Shown piece after piece: positions 34,502 to 45,916 of a DNA stretch of 64,000 nt. The notes under the pieces were generated by a model. That model did no database searches. It saw nothing but the letters and a program-made list of their open reading frames with translations, and had not been told where the DNA came from. The position numbers were made by a program, and so were the translations under genes. The DNA is from Ipomoea triloba (lineage: Eukaryota > Streptophyta > Magnoliopsida > Solanales > Convolvulaceae). The DNA is taken from contig NC_044923.1 of NCBI RefSeq assembly GCF_003576645.1, positions 12,648,063 through 12,712,062 of the forward strand, given 5' to 3'. Position 1 is the stretch's first letter. Each line of letters begins with the position of its first letter.

Positions 34502-37500
34502 ATGGGAGTGAGGGACACCATCAATAGGACCCTGCTATGCTTCTTAGTGTTCGGCGTTTTCCTTGTCGGGACTCTGATTTACAATGGAACAATTGATTAC
34601 AGATCAAGATTCGTGAACTTCGAGTCCCCGCTGAGGAACGCTACGCCCTGCCCCAGCAGCGCAGGGCAGCCACTGAAGGTGTACATGTACGATCTGGACA
34701 TCAAATACAATGTAGGGCTGATGAAAGGCGGAAATGTGAGCGGGAAGCCGGTGAGCTTGTCGACGCTGCCGCCATGGCCGGATGCATCCGGGGGGCTGAG
34801 GAGGCAGCACAGCGTGGAGTATTGGATGCTGGCGTCGCTGTTGTACGAAGGTGATGGTGTGTCTGCCCTGGATTTTGTTAGGGTTTCGGATCCGGACACT
34901 GCTGATGCGTTCTTCGTGCCATTCTTTTCTTCGATGAGCTATAACACTTACATCAAGCACGGGGATTATTCGGGGGAGAAGTTTGATATTCAATTGCAGG
35001 TACCTACCTATTTCAATGCCTTGCTCTTTCTCTAATTGTTGAGATGTTGGAAATTAGGAAATAGTTCTTCAAAGTCCGGAAAACTGAATTTGATTTGCAA
35101 AGGCAATCAAAATTAAAGAATAAATTTCACTTTTGGCCCTGTATTATACATGAACCATTATTTGTATCACATTTGGTTCTGTCATCCAATTTGTTGACCA
35201 ATTATTGCCAAAGTATTCCTTCCGGAAAAAGCAAATACAGTGCTCTTCCTGGAAGAAGCAAATGTGGTGCCCCTTGTTGGCCGGGAAATTAGACCGTAGA
35301 ATCAAATTTGATACAAATTACATAGTCATGCACTTAATTTGAAAATTTTAATAGTCAAGGAACAAATGTGATTCATGTGTAATAGTCAGGACCAAAAGTG
35401 AAAGTTTCTCAAAATTAAATTAGCTTTTTAATTGTAAATAGTAATGCCTTTAAAACAAAAAGATAATGGAATAGTTTTCTGAAAATGGGAATGATCATTT
35501 TATGGCTTGTAAGAGTTTGAGGTTGCTCTGGTGTCAGTGGTGTGGTGTTCTATAATAATACTTTGAATTTATTGCTTGATGTGTGGTGTGAACTTTGAGT
35601 TATTACTTTATTTTTGCCTGTAGTTGAGATAACAGGACCAGAAAAACAACCAATTAATATTAGTTTGGACAAACATTATCAGCTCTCTAATGAACCTTCA
35701 TTTAACCATATTTGCTAGATCTGGGTCTTTTAACTAAAGATGGATCACAAACATTTCTTTTCATGAAAAAGGTATGTCTTGCTGTATGTGATAAGTAACA
35801 GAGTGTGAGAATGGAGTGATATTGGGGTCATACCTAATCGTGACAGTTTAGTATTAATAAACATGGGCTCCATTGAAAGTAAATCAGTAATTCTGCATAC
35901 CGTGTTAAAACAGCTAAAGTTGTGATATCACAGACTTAAGCCTTATAGCTGCATGCCTTTTCCTGCCCTAAACTGTTTATGTTCGGTATTGGTGCTATTA
36001 ACTATATATTTATTATTTTTAATGGTTGATGTGGTGACTGATAGATAATAGATTAGTATAATTTGTTGATTTATTTTAATCTTTTTGCATTTTAAATTTC
36101 CAGAGCTGATTGGAATTTCTCCTCCTCGTTTCAGGTTGAAATTGTTGAATTCCTTAAGAAGTCCAAATATTGGAAGCGATCTGGTGGTAAGGATCATGTG
36201 ATCCCTGTGCATCATCCAAATGCCTTCAAATTTCACAAAGCTCAGGTTAAGAAAGCTATTTGGATTGTTGCTGATTTTGGACGTGCTGACCGAAATATAT
36301 CTAATCTGCGGAAAGATGTTGTTGCCCCATATGGACATGTGGTTGAGTCATTTCTGGATGATGACCCCCCAGACCCATTTGAGTCTCGCCCCACACTTCT
36401 CTTCTTCCGGGGGAGGACAATTAGGAAAGATGTATGTCAGATTGGTTGCAGAAGGATATTAATCTTATGCTTAAAATCTTGAAGTAACAAAACTTGTGTC
36501 TGATTCTTTTTCTCATTGTAGGATGGAAGGGATCGTTTGATACTGCAAAAATTATTAGCTGGTGAAAAGGATGTTGTGTTTCAAGGAAGTGAGGGTGTCT
36601 CAAATAGTGGCATAAAAAATGTAAGTACATTTTTAAGAACAGTTAAATACTTAAATCTCATAAACCTTTAACATTTCAGTGTACTGTTTGAAATGATTAG
36701 TATATGAGATCTGCATGGCTGCATATAACTCTACTTCTCTATCTCTTTGGCTATTTAATGAGAAATTAAACTACTGCTGCATTTCCCCCCTTTAGCTTGC
36801 TGAAGATGTATGTATTTTGTAATATCTGGAATCAAGTTTGGACAAGTTTTACTCTAGCACTTAGGTTAAACCTAATAAATACGGATATTGTATGGTGGAT
36901 TTGATATATGAATATATTTTGTCTGTTCGTACTTTGTTTCTTACAAAAATGCCCAAACATGTATCTTCTCTAAATATAGAAGAAAAAGAGAAAACAGTTC
37001 TTTCTTTCATTCCTGAATTCCTATATAGTTTCTATTCTTAGTGACATTTCATCAGTAAAGATAAACTACCAAAAGAAAGTGAATATATCCATTGGCTTAC
37101 AAAGAAAACCTTTCCACTCTTCTTATACATCAATGAGGGGAGGTGCAATTTAACTCTTGGCAAGGTTATAAAGCTCAGAGTGTAGGAGGCTTAACCTTGT
37201 TAAGCCAAGAGTTATTGGTGAATGGCAAGGCACTTTGGTCTCTGCAATCATTGTTCCTTGTCAGGATTCTCTGTTTGCTTTGAAGATATTTGACACTATA
37301 ATATTGCAGGTTGTAGATCTTTGAAGAAGTTACTAGTCTTATCCATTTCCTAGTGCTTATTTTATTTTACATTTATGACAGTCCACCAAGGGGATGCGGT
37401 TATCGAAGTTCTGCCTAGATCCTGCAGGAGATACTCCATCATCTTGTCGCCTTTTTGATGCAATAGTGAGCCATTGTGTTCCTGTTATTATAAGTGACAA

Positions 37501-37801
37501 AGTCGAACTACCATATGAGGACGAAGTTGATTACAGTGAGTTCTGTATCTTTATCTCACGTGAGGATTCAAAGAAAGAAGGGTACATAGTGAAGCAGCTA
37601 AGGAGCATTTCGAAATCAAGATGGGTTGAAATGTGGAGGTTGCTTAAGAACATTTCTCATCATTTTGAGTTTCAGTACCCTCCGAAAAAGGGCGATGCTG
37701 TAAATATGGTGTGGAGGCAGGTGAGACACAAGCTTCCTTTTGCAAATCTTGATGTACATAGAAGCAGGAGGTTGAAAGTCCCAGATCCATGGTTGAGATA
37801 G
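34502..37801 (+). CDS. GT47 exostosin-family glycosyltransferase (arabinosyltransferase ARAD-like)
   Basis: Four exons, 34502-34999, 36135-36431, 36522-36620 and 37382-37801, all join at phase 0 and give 437 residues. Plant GT47 enzymes are Golgi type II membrane proteins that build cell-wall polysaccharides. Residues about 10-28 ([17 protein letters not shown]) form the single membrane anchor after a short cytosolic tail. The exostosin domain starts at [14 protein letters not shown] and includes [32 protein letters not shown], a nucleotide-sugar-binding-like [20 protein letters not shown] and [16 protein letters not shown]. The length fits the family. I lean to the ARAD-like group for pectic arabinan, but the exact acceptor cannot be read from sequence. 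The start codon is the first ATG before the anchor. Intron 1 carries a MITE (35125-35403). The C-terminus is complete. Confidence 0.88.
35125..35403. mobile_element. MITE in intron 1 of the GT47 gene (279 bp)
   Basis: Ends are inverted: TTTCACTTTTGGCCCTGTAT at the left and the complement of TTTCACTTTTGGTCCTGACT at the right, with inward ATTACACATGAA partners. The terminus is similar to that of the MITE at 17397 (CCACTTTTGGTCCTATGAC), so the two may be one superfamily. The target duplication is not clear. It lies far from both splice sites. Confidence 0.65.
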
Positions 37802-38680
37802 TTTCTGAATTGTCATCCACAGAAGAATTTCCTAAATAGCCAAAGTTTTTGACTGTCACTGTGTCAGAAATGGTAGTGTTTGAAAGAGGCACTTCCCACT
37901 TCCCAGAATGGGATGATTTTTCTCAGGAGTCTGCAACTTCTTTGGTGCATTCTTTTAGTTATGATTACAGTCTTCATTTTTGGAATAGTGACCACTGAAA
38001 AGTAGAAGAAGGTTTTGGAGAGGATTGAAGAGGAGGGTATATGTACAAGTACAACGTAATACCACTTGTGAATTGATAATAAGTTCAATAACAACTCAAA
38101 TATTTATATCTTCAATTTTATGATTTTAATTTTTTATAGTGATGATGGGTGATGGGTGATGGGTGGAGCAACAGCAGAAGATATGGGAATGGGAGTTGTC
38201 ATTCAGCTTACCAAGTGGACTATGCAGGAATGGGATGTGTTTTTACAGCCTCTTTTTCTCACCCATAAACTAACGGCAGTATTCATACTTGCTATGTAAT
38301 TTTTCTCACGTGGCTTCTTAGAATTCCTAACTTGAAATACCATCCAAAATGTCATTAATATTCACACATGGAACAATACAATGCCCTCCCCTCCTTAATT
38401 GCTAATAAGTCGCTGTGGAACATTCAATTCATATAAACAAGGAGTCTCAGCTCTTTGGATTCGTTGGATGCCTATATGGGTTTATCAATCATCCACATAG
38501 CTCCGTCTTTAGGTTGCCCAATTTTGTTTTTCCTCAAGCGACTTGCATTTTCCCCTCCACTGATGCAACAAACATTTTTATAATTCATAAAGTATATTAA
38601 AGTATATTATTTTTAAGCATAAAGTACATTATTCTAATTCATAAAATACATTACTTTATCTTATTACAAAAGATTCATTA
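37802..38680. other. 3' flank of the GT47 gene, no further gene
   Basis: 37802-38110 is probably 3' UTR. A short (GATGGGT)n-type repeat lies at 38140-38165. 38570-38690 is made of imperfect AAAGTACATTATTCTAATTCA units that resume at 39040-39190 beyond the MITE at 38690, showing that the MITE split this repeat. Confidence 0.5.
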
Positions 38681-38689
38681 TTCTACATA

Positions 38690-39010
38690 GGCCTTGTTTG
38701 GTAAAATAGTTAGTCTATAAGCTAATTTTAGCTTATTTGACCATTATTAGCTATTTGACTTGATTAAAAAATCAATATAAGTGTTTGGTTAATCAAGTTT
38801 TTGTAACTCCAAAATGCTAACATTTAAAAAGTTGCTCAAAAGGACTTTTTCAATTAGCTTTTTGAGAAAAGAAATTATACCTAACAGCTATCAACTAAAA
38901 TCTAATTTACCAAACACCTTTCTACAATCAGTTAAAGTTATCAACTAGTTATACCTTCTAACCAAAACAGCTAACAACTATCAGGTAACAACCATTTATC
39001 AAATAGGGCC
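38690..39010. mobile_element. MITE with GGCCTTGTTTGGTAAA termini (321 bp)
   Basis: The left terminus GGCCTTGTTTGGTAAA and the reverse of the right terminus (GGCCCTATTTGATAAA) are inverted. TTAGCT and AGCTAAC motifs recur inside in both orientations. Such termini are common in hAT-type plant MITEs. It splits a repeat of ACATTATTCTAA units. No coding region is present. Confidence 0.7.
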
Positions 39011-39214
39011 AAAAAATATATTATTATAACTTATAAAATGCATTATTTTACCCCAGAAAGTTTATTATTTTAACAAATAAAGTACATTATTCTAAATTTC
39101 TAACATATAAAGTAAATTATTCTAAAACATGAAGTATATTATTCTAATTTATAAAATATATTATCTTATTCCAGAATGTTTATTATTCTAACACATAAAC
39201 GGCTGAGTAGATCA

Positions 39215-39970
39215 CACCGCTATTTTTTTTTACGTCAAAACGACGTCGTTTTAGACCGTGACCCACACAGTTGACCACAGTCCACGCAATAATTTGGCAA
39301 TTTATATCGTGGACTAGGATGCACAATGCATTATGCACCCTGTACCAAAATGATGTCGTTTTGGTCATTTTAATTAATAGTTTGTTTTTTTGGAAATCAC
39401 GTTTCCCGTTTCGGCTGGTCTGTGTATTTGTGTTAATATTCTGTGTATTCTTTGAAGACATTTTGTGTATTGTAGACTGCGATTCTGTGTATTCATGTTA
39501 GGGGTACTTAAACATAGGTTGCGACGTGTTTTGTGTATTCGAATGTTAGGAGAATGATTTCTGTGTAGTTGTGTCAATATTCTGTGTATTCCCTCAAGTC
39601 ATTATGTGTATTCTAGACAAGGATTCTGTGTATTCATGTTAGCGGTACTTAAACACAGGGGTGATGTGTTTGTGTATTTAGTGTTTTCATTTTCTGTGTA
39701 TTCTTTGAAAGCATTCTGTGTATTGTAGACTACGATTATGTGTATTCATGTTAGGGGTACTTAAACATAGGTTGTGACGTGTTTTGTATATTCGAATGTT
39801 AGGAGGATGATTTCTGTGTAGTTGTATCAATATTCTGTGTATTCGCTCAAGTCATTCTGTGTATTCTAGACAAGGATTCTGTGTAATTCCCTGAAGTCAT
39901 TCGCGTCCACCGTCCACTAACATTCAAAACGACGTCGTTTCGGACTAACACGATATAAGGATTGCAATAA
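39215..39970. repeat. TGTGTATTC-rich repeat block between AACGACGTCGTTT ends
   Basis: The block is bounded by AAAACGACGTCGTTTTAGACC (about 39237) and AAAACGACGTCGTTTCGGAC (about 39927). The ends are partly inverted (GCAATAATTTGGCAA near 39285, GCAATAATTTGCCA near 39963). Between them are about two direct copies of a unit of roughly 290 bp. Each copy contains many TGTGTATTC / TGTGTATTG words, for example CTGTGTATTCTTTGAAG, AGACAAGGATTCTGTGT and GGTACTTAAACATAGG. The frames across it are repeat by-products. It is probably a non-autonomous DNA transposon with an amplified core. Confidence 0.6.
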
Positions 39971-40246
39971 TTTGCCATGGGTTCATGCACTAGTGTAGTA
40001 TATCTTCAAGGGCTGGGAGATCTGTTTGGGATTGGGATTGGGATTAGACCCCAAATATAGATGATTCTCTGATCCACTGTTAAACGTATAGCCCAAGGTT
40101 GTCACAAGATACCTTTAATCTTGTTTTGGGTTCCACAATCCAATGCATTTCTAATATGGAAAATTAAGTGGTCTGTGAATGAAAATCTCGGCCCCAGTCT
40201 CTGCAATTTATGATCTTCTTAGAACCAAAGATGACAACAAGCCGCC

Positions 40247-40420
40247 GTGGATGCCCTTCATTCCTCCAAAGCTTTCTTTCATATTATGCTTGGCTTTACG
40301 GCTACTGAAGACAACATGCATGCTGTAATTCTGGATAGATATATATGTGCTTTCTGCCAATCCAGGAATGAAACTGTTGGTCATCTCTTGTTTTCAATCG
40401 TTATTCGGTGGTCCATGATG
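40247..40420 (+). pseudogene. LINE zf-RVT-like fragment
   Basis: The frame contains CAFCQSRNETVGHLLFS, which fits the C-x2-C ... H-x-F pattern of the zinc-binding domain at the C-terminus of plant LINE reverse transcriptases. The rest of the ORF is missing. 40430-40620 after it is a separate repeat rich in GTGCATT / AATGCAC words. Confidence 0.4.
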
Positions 40421-40621
40421 ATACGTCTTACACACACACAGGGTCTGATTCCTATGCAAGATAGACCTTCTCGTGCAGATGTGCAATCATGCACCACCAG
40501 GTATGTAAGAATGCACCACCACGTGTTCATAAATGCATGGGGTGTGGTTCATTTGTGCATTTCACCTTGGTGCATTTTAATTTGAACACGTTATGGTGTA
40601 TTTATGCATCCCTAGTGGTAC

Positions 40622-40950
40622 TGACAGGGTAATTGGGCAGACACCCGACCCGGAACCACTAGAGGCAAGGCAAACGGTTACGTGGAAGTCAAACGATCAC
40701 ATAGCAGGGCATTTACTCCAACATATTGAAGAGAGAGGATAATTAATCTAATGACTTCCCATTATTACTACCTAGCACTCAATGTGGGCTCACCATTATG
40801 AGGGGTTTATTACACCCATCAAAAGAGTCGTTGCACCTTAATATAAATAGTGGACCCTGTAATAGAATGGGGACACTTGGATTCTTGTACTCACACATAG
40901 CAATACAACTGATTACTTTCCTAATATTATCGGTAACCATATTTACCGTT
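40622..40950 (+). repeat. LTR-like region upstream of gypsy remnants
   Basis: The region starts near TGACAGGGTAATTGGGC and has a TATA-like TATAAATAGT at about 40847. It runs to an ACCATATTTACCGTTA end just before the RNase H fragment. This is what an LTR joined to internal sequence by deletion would look like. No second copy was found to prove it. Confidence 0.45.
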
Positions 40951-40954
40951 AGGG

Positions 40955-42300
40955 GTGGTGGTTAGCAGCAGGGCTACGAGCAAAAAAGGTTTGAGTTCAG
41001 TGCGATTCCAAGCTGGTAGTCAGCCACGTCACGGGGAATATGAAGCTAATGAAAGTATCATGCAGAGGTACAAAGACGCAATGCTGAAAACTCTGCGTGA
41101 GTTTGAGGGATATGAGATCCACCAAGTGCCTCGCGAGCAAAATGCTGACGCTGACATGCTATCTAAATTAAGCACCGGAGTCCCCAACTACATCCGTAGG
41201 ATTGCTCGGTTGGAAGATTTAGAGACTTCAAGCATTGATGTCTCGTGGGTCTGTCCCGTGCAGTCTAGAGAACCATGTTGGATCAACCACATCAAAAGAT
41301 ACAAGGCGGACGGTACTTTGCCACAAGATGAGGAGGACACCAAGTTGACAAAGCTATGGACACCCATTTATGTCTTCTTGGATGATCAACTATATAAGCG
41401 GTCCTATAATGGTACACTTTTGAAGTGCATGTACCCGGATGAAGCCTAGTTGATGATGAAAGATGTTCACGAAAGAATGTGTTCCGTGCACCAGGGAGCA
41501 TACACTATAGTGTTATAAATCATGTTGCAAGGTTTATTTTGGCCCAAAATGTGAAAGGATTGCACGGAATATGCGAGGCGGTGCCCTAAATGCCAAGAAA
41601 AGTATCTTGTGCCGCTTCAGTGATTCCCTTCAAGTGATTATAGACAATGGTCGCTAGTTTGAAGCAAGGGAATTCTCAGAGTTCTTGTCAGAGTGGGGTG
41701 TGTAGCGGTCTCTTACCCTCAAGCGAATCGTCAGGTGGAGAGCATGAATAAAACCATCCTTGCTGGCTTAAAGAAGAAATTAGAGGTAGCTAGCAGAGCA
41801 TGGGTAGAAGAACTTGATAATATCCATTGGGCCTACTGCCTACCACACAACGCCGATGAGGGCTACTTGGGAAACTCCGTTCGCCCTCACTTATGGATTT
41901 GAGGCTCGGGTTCCGGTGGAAGTGGTCATACCGAGTAGGAGGGTGGAGGAGTACGAACTGGACCAAAATAAACTCCAACAAAGGATCGATCTCAATTTCC
42001 TGGATGAAAAGATAGAAACAACATTTTGTAAGATGGAAAACTATAGCTGTCAGTTAAAGTCTTATCACGACACAAGGGCCAATCCCGGTACTTTCAAGTA
42101 GGTGACTACATGTTATGAATGAGAGAAGCTAGCCAGCCCTTAAAAGGGGACCAGCTCGCGAAAAAATGGGTGGGGCCCCACATCATTGATGAGGTCATTC
42201 GCCTAGGAAAGTACAAGTTAAGAAAAATAGGTGGCAAGATAGTAAATAGAATATGGAATTCGGAACGTTTAACCAAATATTATCAAGTGTTGTCTTGCAA
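40955..42300 (+). mobile_element. Degraded Ty3/gypsy retrotransposon: RNase H end plus integrase
   Basis: 40955-41449 is open. It covers the end of the RNase H domain (EGYEIHQVPREQNADADMLS, LSKLSTGVPN) and the linker toward integrase, ending near the GTLLKCMYPDEA segment. Integrase then continues with many frame changes to about 42300. Pieces include a zinc-finger-like start (about 41465), VAVSYPQANRQVESMNKTIL (41700) and GPHIIDEVIRLGKYKLR (42170). The last is the usual C-terminal tail of plant gypsy integrases. Reverse transcriptase, protease and gag are absent. It cannot be active. Confidence 0.8.
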
Positions 42301-42660
42301 ATGTAGTATTAATCATGGTCCACCCAGATTAATTTATTCTAATAAACTATTATTTCCTTTGTGGGCAATACATGATGAAATCAAAATGCAACTCTCACGG
42401 TCTCTTTACATGATGAAGTCAAAATGTAACTCTCGTAGTCTCATAAAAAACAAAAGTTGGGTGAGGCCTTGCCTCGGCCAGGGCCGAGACCACCTCAGAC
42501 ATGATCAAGGCTGCGCCTCAGGCCCAGGCCACACTTCGGCCCTAAGTCCAAAAAAAAAAAAAAAGCGGGAGATTTAAATAACAGTTGTTATTAGCATATG
42601 GAGGTTCTCAAAAAATGAATTTTCTAAACATTATTTAAAGATCTCAGATATGAAAAAAAA
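42300..42660. other. Gypsy 3' trailing sequence, no gene
   Basis: A short direct repeat (TACATGATGAAATCAAAATG / TACATGATGAAGTCAAAATG) is followed by a GC-rich segment with GGCCAGGGCCGAG and GGCCCAGGCC, then a poly(A) run at 42550-42563. It looks like the untranslated 3' part of the retrotransposon above. Confidence 0.4.
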
Positions 42661-42679
42661 GGAAAAACATAATAATCAA

Positions 42680-43543
42680 CTACTCATTCTCGGCAATATC
42701 TTCAATGATTATGTTCTCTAGAGGAACATTGTTGATATCCACGTGAAGAAGGTCAACAATAGCTGAAGATTCACGGTCGACATCCTTCCTAGTAGCAACA
42801 GTACCAACTTCGTTATTGGAAGCATCAACTTCATAGTACTTGGCATTTGGGTAAAGATTCTCTTCTATCACAACTGGCAAGCCCATGGCCATTGGGTAAA
42901 AACCAGGAACTTTCTCGCGAAACACCAGATAAATCTGTTGCTGCATAGTGTACATCGTAATTTCGAATGTGACTTGAGTCTCTGCCTCAACTACTTCTAG
43001 GCCAGGGTTGGTCTTCAAAAATTCCTTAGCACCCTTAGCACTGCTCATGTAGATTCTCACATCTTCCTTGTATGTGGCAAAACGCTTGTAAACCTCCTCC
43101 GCTTCACTAAGGGCAGCAACATTGGACTCCTTAAAAATAGCAATAGTGACCTGAGTCTTCTCATGATCCTCTTTTTTCCTTTTTCAACGCAGTCTTCAAT
43201 GCTTCATGATTTTTCCTCAGTGCCCCAAGCTCACCCTCCATGGTGTTTAGGGATCCTTCTCGTGTCACTAGAAGCTCCTTGATGCATTTATTATCCACGA
43301 GGATCTCAGTACGTAGTCTCTCTCGCTAGGCGGGAAGGACTTGTCTTTCCAACATAGCTAGTAGTGAAAGAATAAGGTGAGACGTGTTGAGGTGTGATAA
43401 ACAAATCTTAAAAGTAAATGCCCAACCTCTATGAAGTGTTTGAGATACCGCTCTTCTAGAAAATTCACATCCATAGCGCCCAAGTAAGTCACATCCGCAG
43501 GAGGAGCAATGCAAGAGGCATACTTGTTGATAGGGGTGAACAT
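42680..43543 (-). pseudogene. Unidentified coding remnant, retroelement- or transposon-derived, minus strand
   Basis: Two parts read in the same direction. 43543 to about 43430 contains NKYASCIAPPADVTYLGAMD. After a possible intron (about 43429-43362), a coiled-coil-like part follows (TMEGELGALRKNHEALKTA near 43215) with an in-frame stop near 43328. An open frame, 43060-42680, ends in an acidic tail. The sequence looks like the tail of the gag-like or plant-mobile-domain-like proteins carried by retroelements, but I do not recognise a defined family. It is broken by at least one stop and one frame change. Confidence 0.45.
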
Positions 43544-43549
43544 CGGTCA

Positions 43550-44900
43550 GTTTCGGTTAATAACCAAACTAACGAAAAAATCTATAACCTTCGCATAATT
43601 GACCAAAATAACCGACAGAAATCTCATAACAAAACCAACCGAAAACCAAAAATTTCGGTCAGTTATGATCAGTCATTTTTAACTGAACTTAATTACCTAA
43701 TGGGCTGAATCTTTAAAAATTTAGCCTAAACTCAAAAAATTTCTTTTTCAAAAAAATAAAATAAAATTACACTAGAAACATAAGGGAAGCACCTCTCGGA
43801 ACGCAGTGGTTAGCCTAAGGCAGATACGACCTTTGAGGTTGAAGTAGGCGTCCTGGCTGCGTGTTGGTATATGGTAGGGTCCGGAGCCGACCAGTCACCC
43901 CTCACAACGAGACTGGCTAACCAGGCGTTTTCAAGCCTTTACATTGGAAAGAAGTGAGATTCTTGGCTACTCAGCCTAGGCAGCTACCCGGTAGTCAATC
44001 CTCTCTCGGACGCGAGACGATTGGCTGATTTGTACTAGTTTTCTTTGAGTCTTTGCAGGTTTGGGATATGAAGTAAGATACGGAGGAACTACTGCGTACT
44101 AGGAGTGGTCAACTAACTTAGGATAGACAAACTAACTGGTCTGTACTATACCCACTTAGTGTGGCGCATCTCATGTAGATGCTTTTCACCTAATTAGAGT
44201 CTTAATTTATACAGGATGTTGAAATGCTAGGTGGTCGGTCGGAGGGCTCACATTTTATTTCTATTGTTTCCAAGTGCCAAAGATTACAGCTCAAAAGAAC
44301 GGTATGCACAGGGGACCGCTTAGTTTAACCGTTGCGTCCAAAGGGACCACCACCTGAAAGGTGACACCCATTCAGTGATGCGTTGGATGAGGAGTAACTA
44401 GTCAGAAGAAGACTTGACTTTTAGAAGCAGTGAACTGGTCGAAAAATATTTTGATATACTGTCCTGAGACATCGACTTCGCGAAATCTCAAGAAAGTGGG
44501 GAAATGGATGATGGATGGTATACTGGGTTGATCAGTCGAACTAGTCAACCAAAAGGGCATGGGTCACATGGACCGGCTTAAGAAACTAACTCGATCAAGG
44601 AAACCCAATAAGGATACCCAGTATGGAACAACTTAGGAGTTTAATACGGATTGTGCTTAGTATTCATAGTGTAATAAGGATTGGGGTTATTATTCATAAT
44701 TTAACAAGGGCTCCCAATATGAGACAGTCTATGATTTCTATTCTTTGTAGGGCTCCTATCCCAAAATATGTATAAATAGTCCCATGCATGGGGAGGGAGC
44801 AAGCAATATCCAGCAATACAACACTCATATTCTTTTTATTTTCTATATATTCTCATATACTCGATATTTTAACGATTGTGTTGGCCAGTTGTTGACCACT
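43550..44900. other. Repeat DNA with LTR-like promoter segment, no gene
   Basis: 43550-43700 has imperfect AACCGACAGAAAT / ATAACCGAC repeats. 43780-44640 is GC-balanced with many CTAGTCAACC / GACTGGCTAACCAGG phrases and no open frame. 44640-44880 resembles an LTR U3-R region, with TATA-like TATAAATAGTCCC at about 44771 and then an AT-rich segment. No coding region belongs to it, and the boundaries are unknown. Confidence 0.35.
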
Positions 44901-44902
44901 CA

Positions 44903-44985
44903 AAGTGGTCTAGTGGCACCCGGTGTCTTGGTTTACACTCCCACATGGATAATGGGAGTGGGTTCAAGCTTCAGTTGAGACGAAG
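44903..44985 (+). mobile_element. SINE copy 2 (tRNA-like head), cut by the assembly gap
   Basis: GTGGTCTAGTGGCACCCGG is an A-box-like start. TTTACACTCCCACATGGATA and ATGGGAGTGGGTTCAAGC follow; GGGTTCAAGC fits a B box. This is the cleanest of three copies (others at 6963 and 10868). The tail is lost in a G run and the N gap starting at 45015. Confidence 0.6.
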
Positions 44986-44992
44986 GAGAAGA

Positions 44993-45713
44993 GGGAGGGG
45001 GGGGGGGGGGGTGGNNNNNNNNNNNNNNNNNNNNNNNNNNNNNNNNNNNNNNNNNNNNNNNNNNNNNNNNNNNNNNNNNNNNNNNNNNNNNNNNNNNNNN
45101 NNNNNNNNNNNNNNNNNNNNNNNNNNNNNNNNNNNNNNNNNNNNNNNNNNNNNNNNNNNNNNNNNNNNNNNNNNNNNNNNNNNNNNNNNNNNNNNNNNNN
45201 NNNNNNNNNNNNNNNNNNNNNNNNNNNNNNNNNNNNNNNNNNNNNNNNNNNNNNNNNNNNNNNNNNNNNNNNNNNNNNNNNNNNNNNNNNNNNNNNNNNN
45301 NNNNNNNNNNNNNNNNNNNNNNNNNNNNNNNNNNNNNNNNNNNNNNNNNNNNNNNNNNNNNNNNNNNNNNNNNNNNNNNNNNNNNNNNNNNNNNNNNNNN
45401 NNNNNNNNNNNNNNNNNNNNNNNNNNNNNNNNNNNNNNNNNNNNNNNNNNNNNNNNNNNNNNNNNNNNNNNNNNNNNNNNNNNNNNNNNNNNNNNNNNNN
45501 NNNNNNNNNNNNNNNNNNNNNNNNNNNNNNNNNNNNNNNNNNNNNNNNNNNNNNNNNNNNNNNNNNNNNNNNNNNNNNNNNNNNNNNNNNNNNNNNNNNN
45601 NNNNNNNNNNNNNNNNNNNNNNNNNNNNNNNNNNNNNNNNNNNNNNNNNNNNNNNNNNNNNNNNNNNNNNNNNNNNNNNNNNNNNNNNNNNNGGGGGGGG
45701 GGGGGGGGGGGGG
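44993..45713. other. Assembly gap flanked by G runs on both sides
   Basis: N from 45015 to 45692 (678 positions). The left edge is GAGGGAGGGG running into more than a dozen G, then GTGG. The right edge is 21 consecutive G then TGTTGG. The open frames reported through this region exist only because N has no stops. The missing sequence must join a SINE to the family A TIR element. Confidence 0.95.
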
Positions 45714-45730
45714 TGTTGGAGCGGCCACCC

Positions 45731-45895
45731 TTTTTATTTTAACTTGATGAAATGGATGGTAACATGCTATCAGGTAAAATTGCATACATTTGGAGTGTTC
45801 AGTGGTCTAATTGCACTTTTTTTTTTGGTTCAATGGCCTAATCGAACTTTCAGGTTACGTTCAGTGCCAATTTGGACCTTATTCCTTTAATTATA
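45731..45895. mobile_element. Family A long-TIR element, right end of copy 2
   Basis: ATGGATGGTAACATGCTATC, AATTGCATACATTTGGAGTG, GGTTACGTTCAGTGCCAATT and GGACCTTATTCC match the right arm of the element at 4352-4975. The left part must lie in the gap. Copies on either side of the window allow the missing sequence length to be estimated. Confidence 0.7.
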
Positions 45896-45916
45896 CTTGA
45901 TAGTGTTGATACTTTT

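Noticed and set aside
34597..34993. Minus-strand frames of 100-129 codons opposite GT47 exon 1
   Set aside because: They are shadows of a GC-rich coding exon on the + strand.
44876..45785. Frames of 270-290 residues on both strands
   Set aside because: They cross an N gap with no stop codons; only a few real residues lie on each side. The same holds for 62004-62919.
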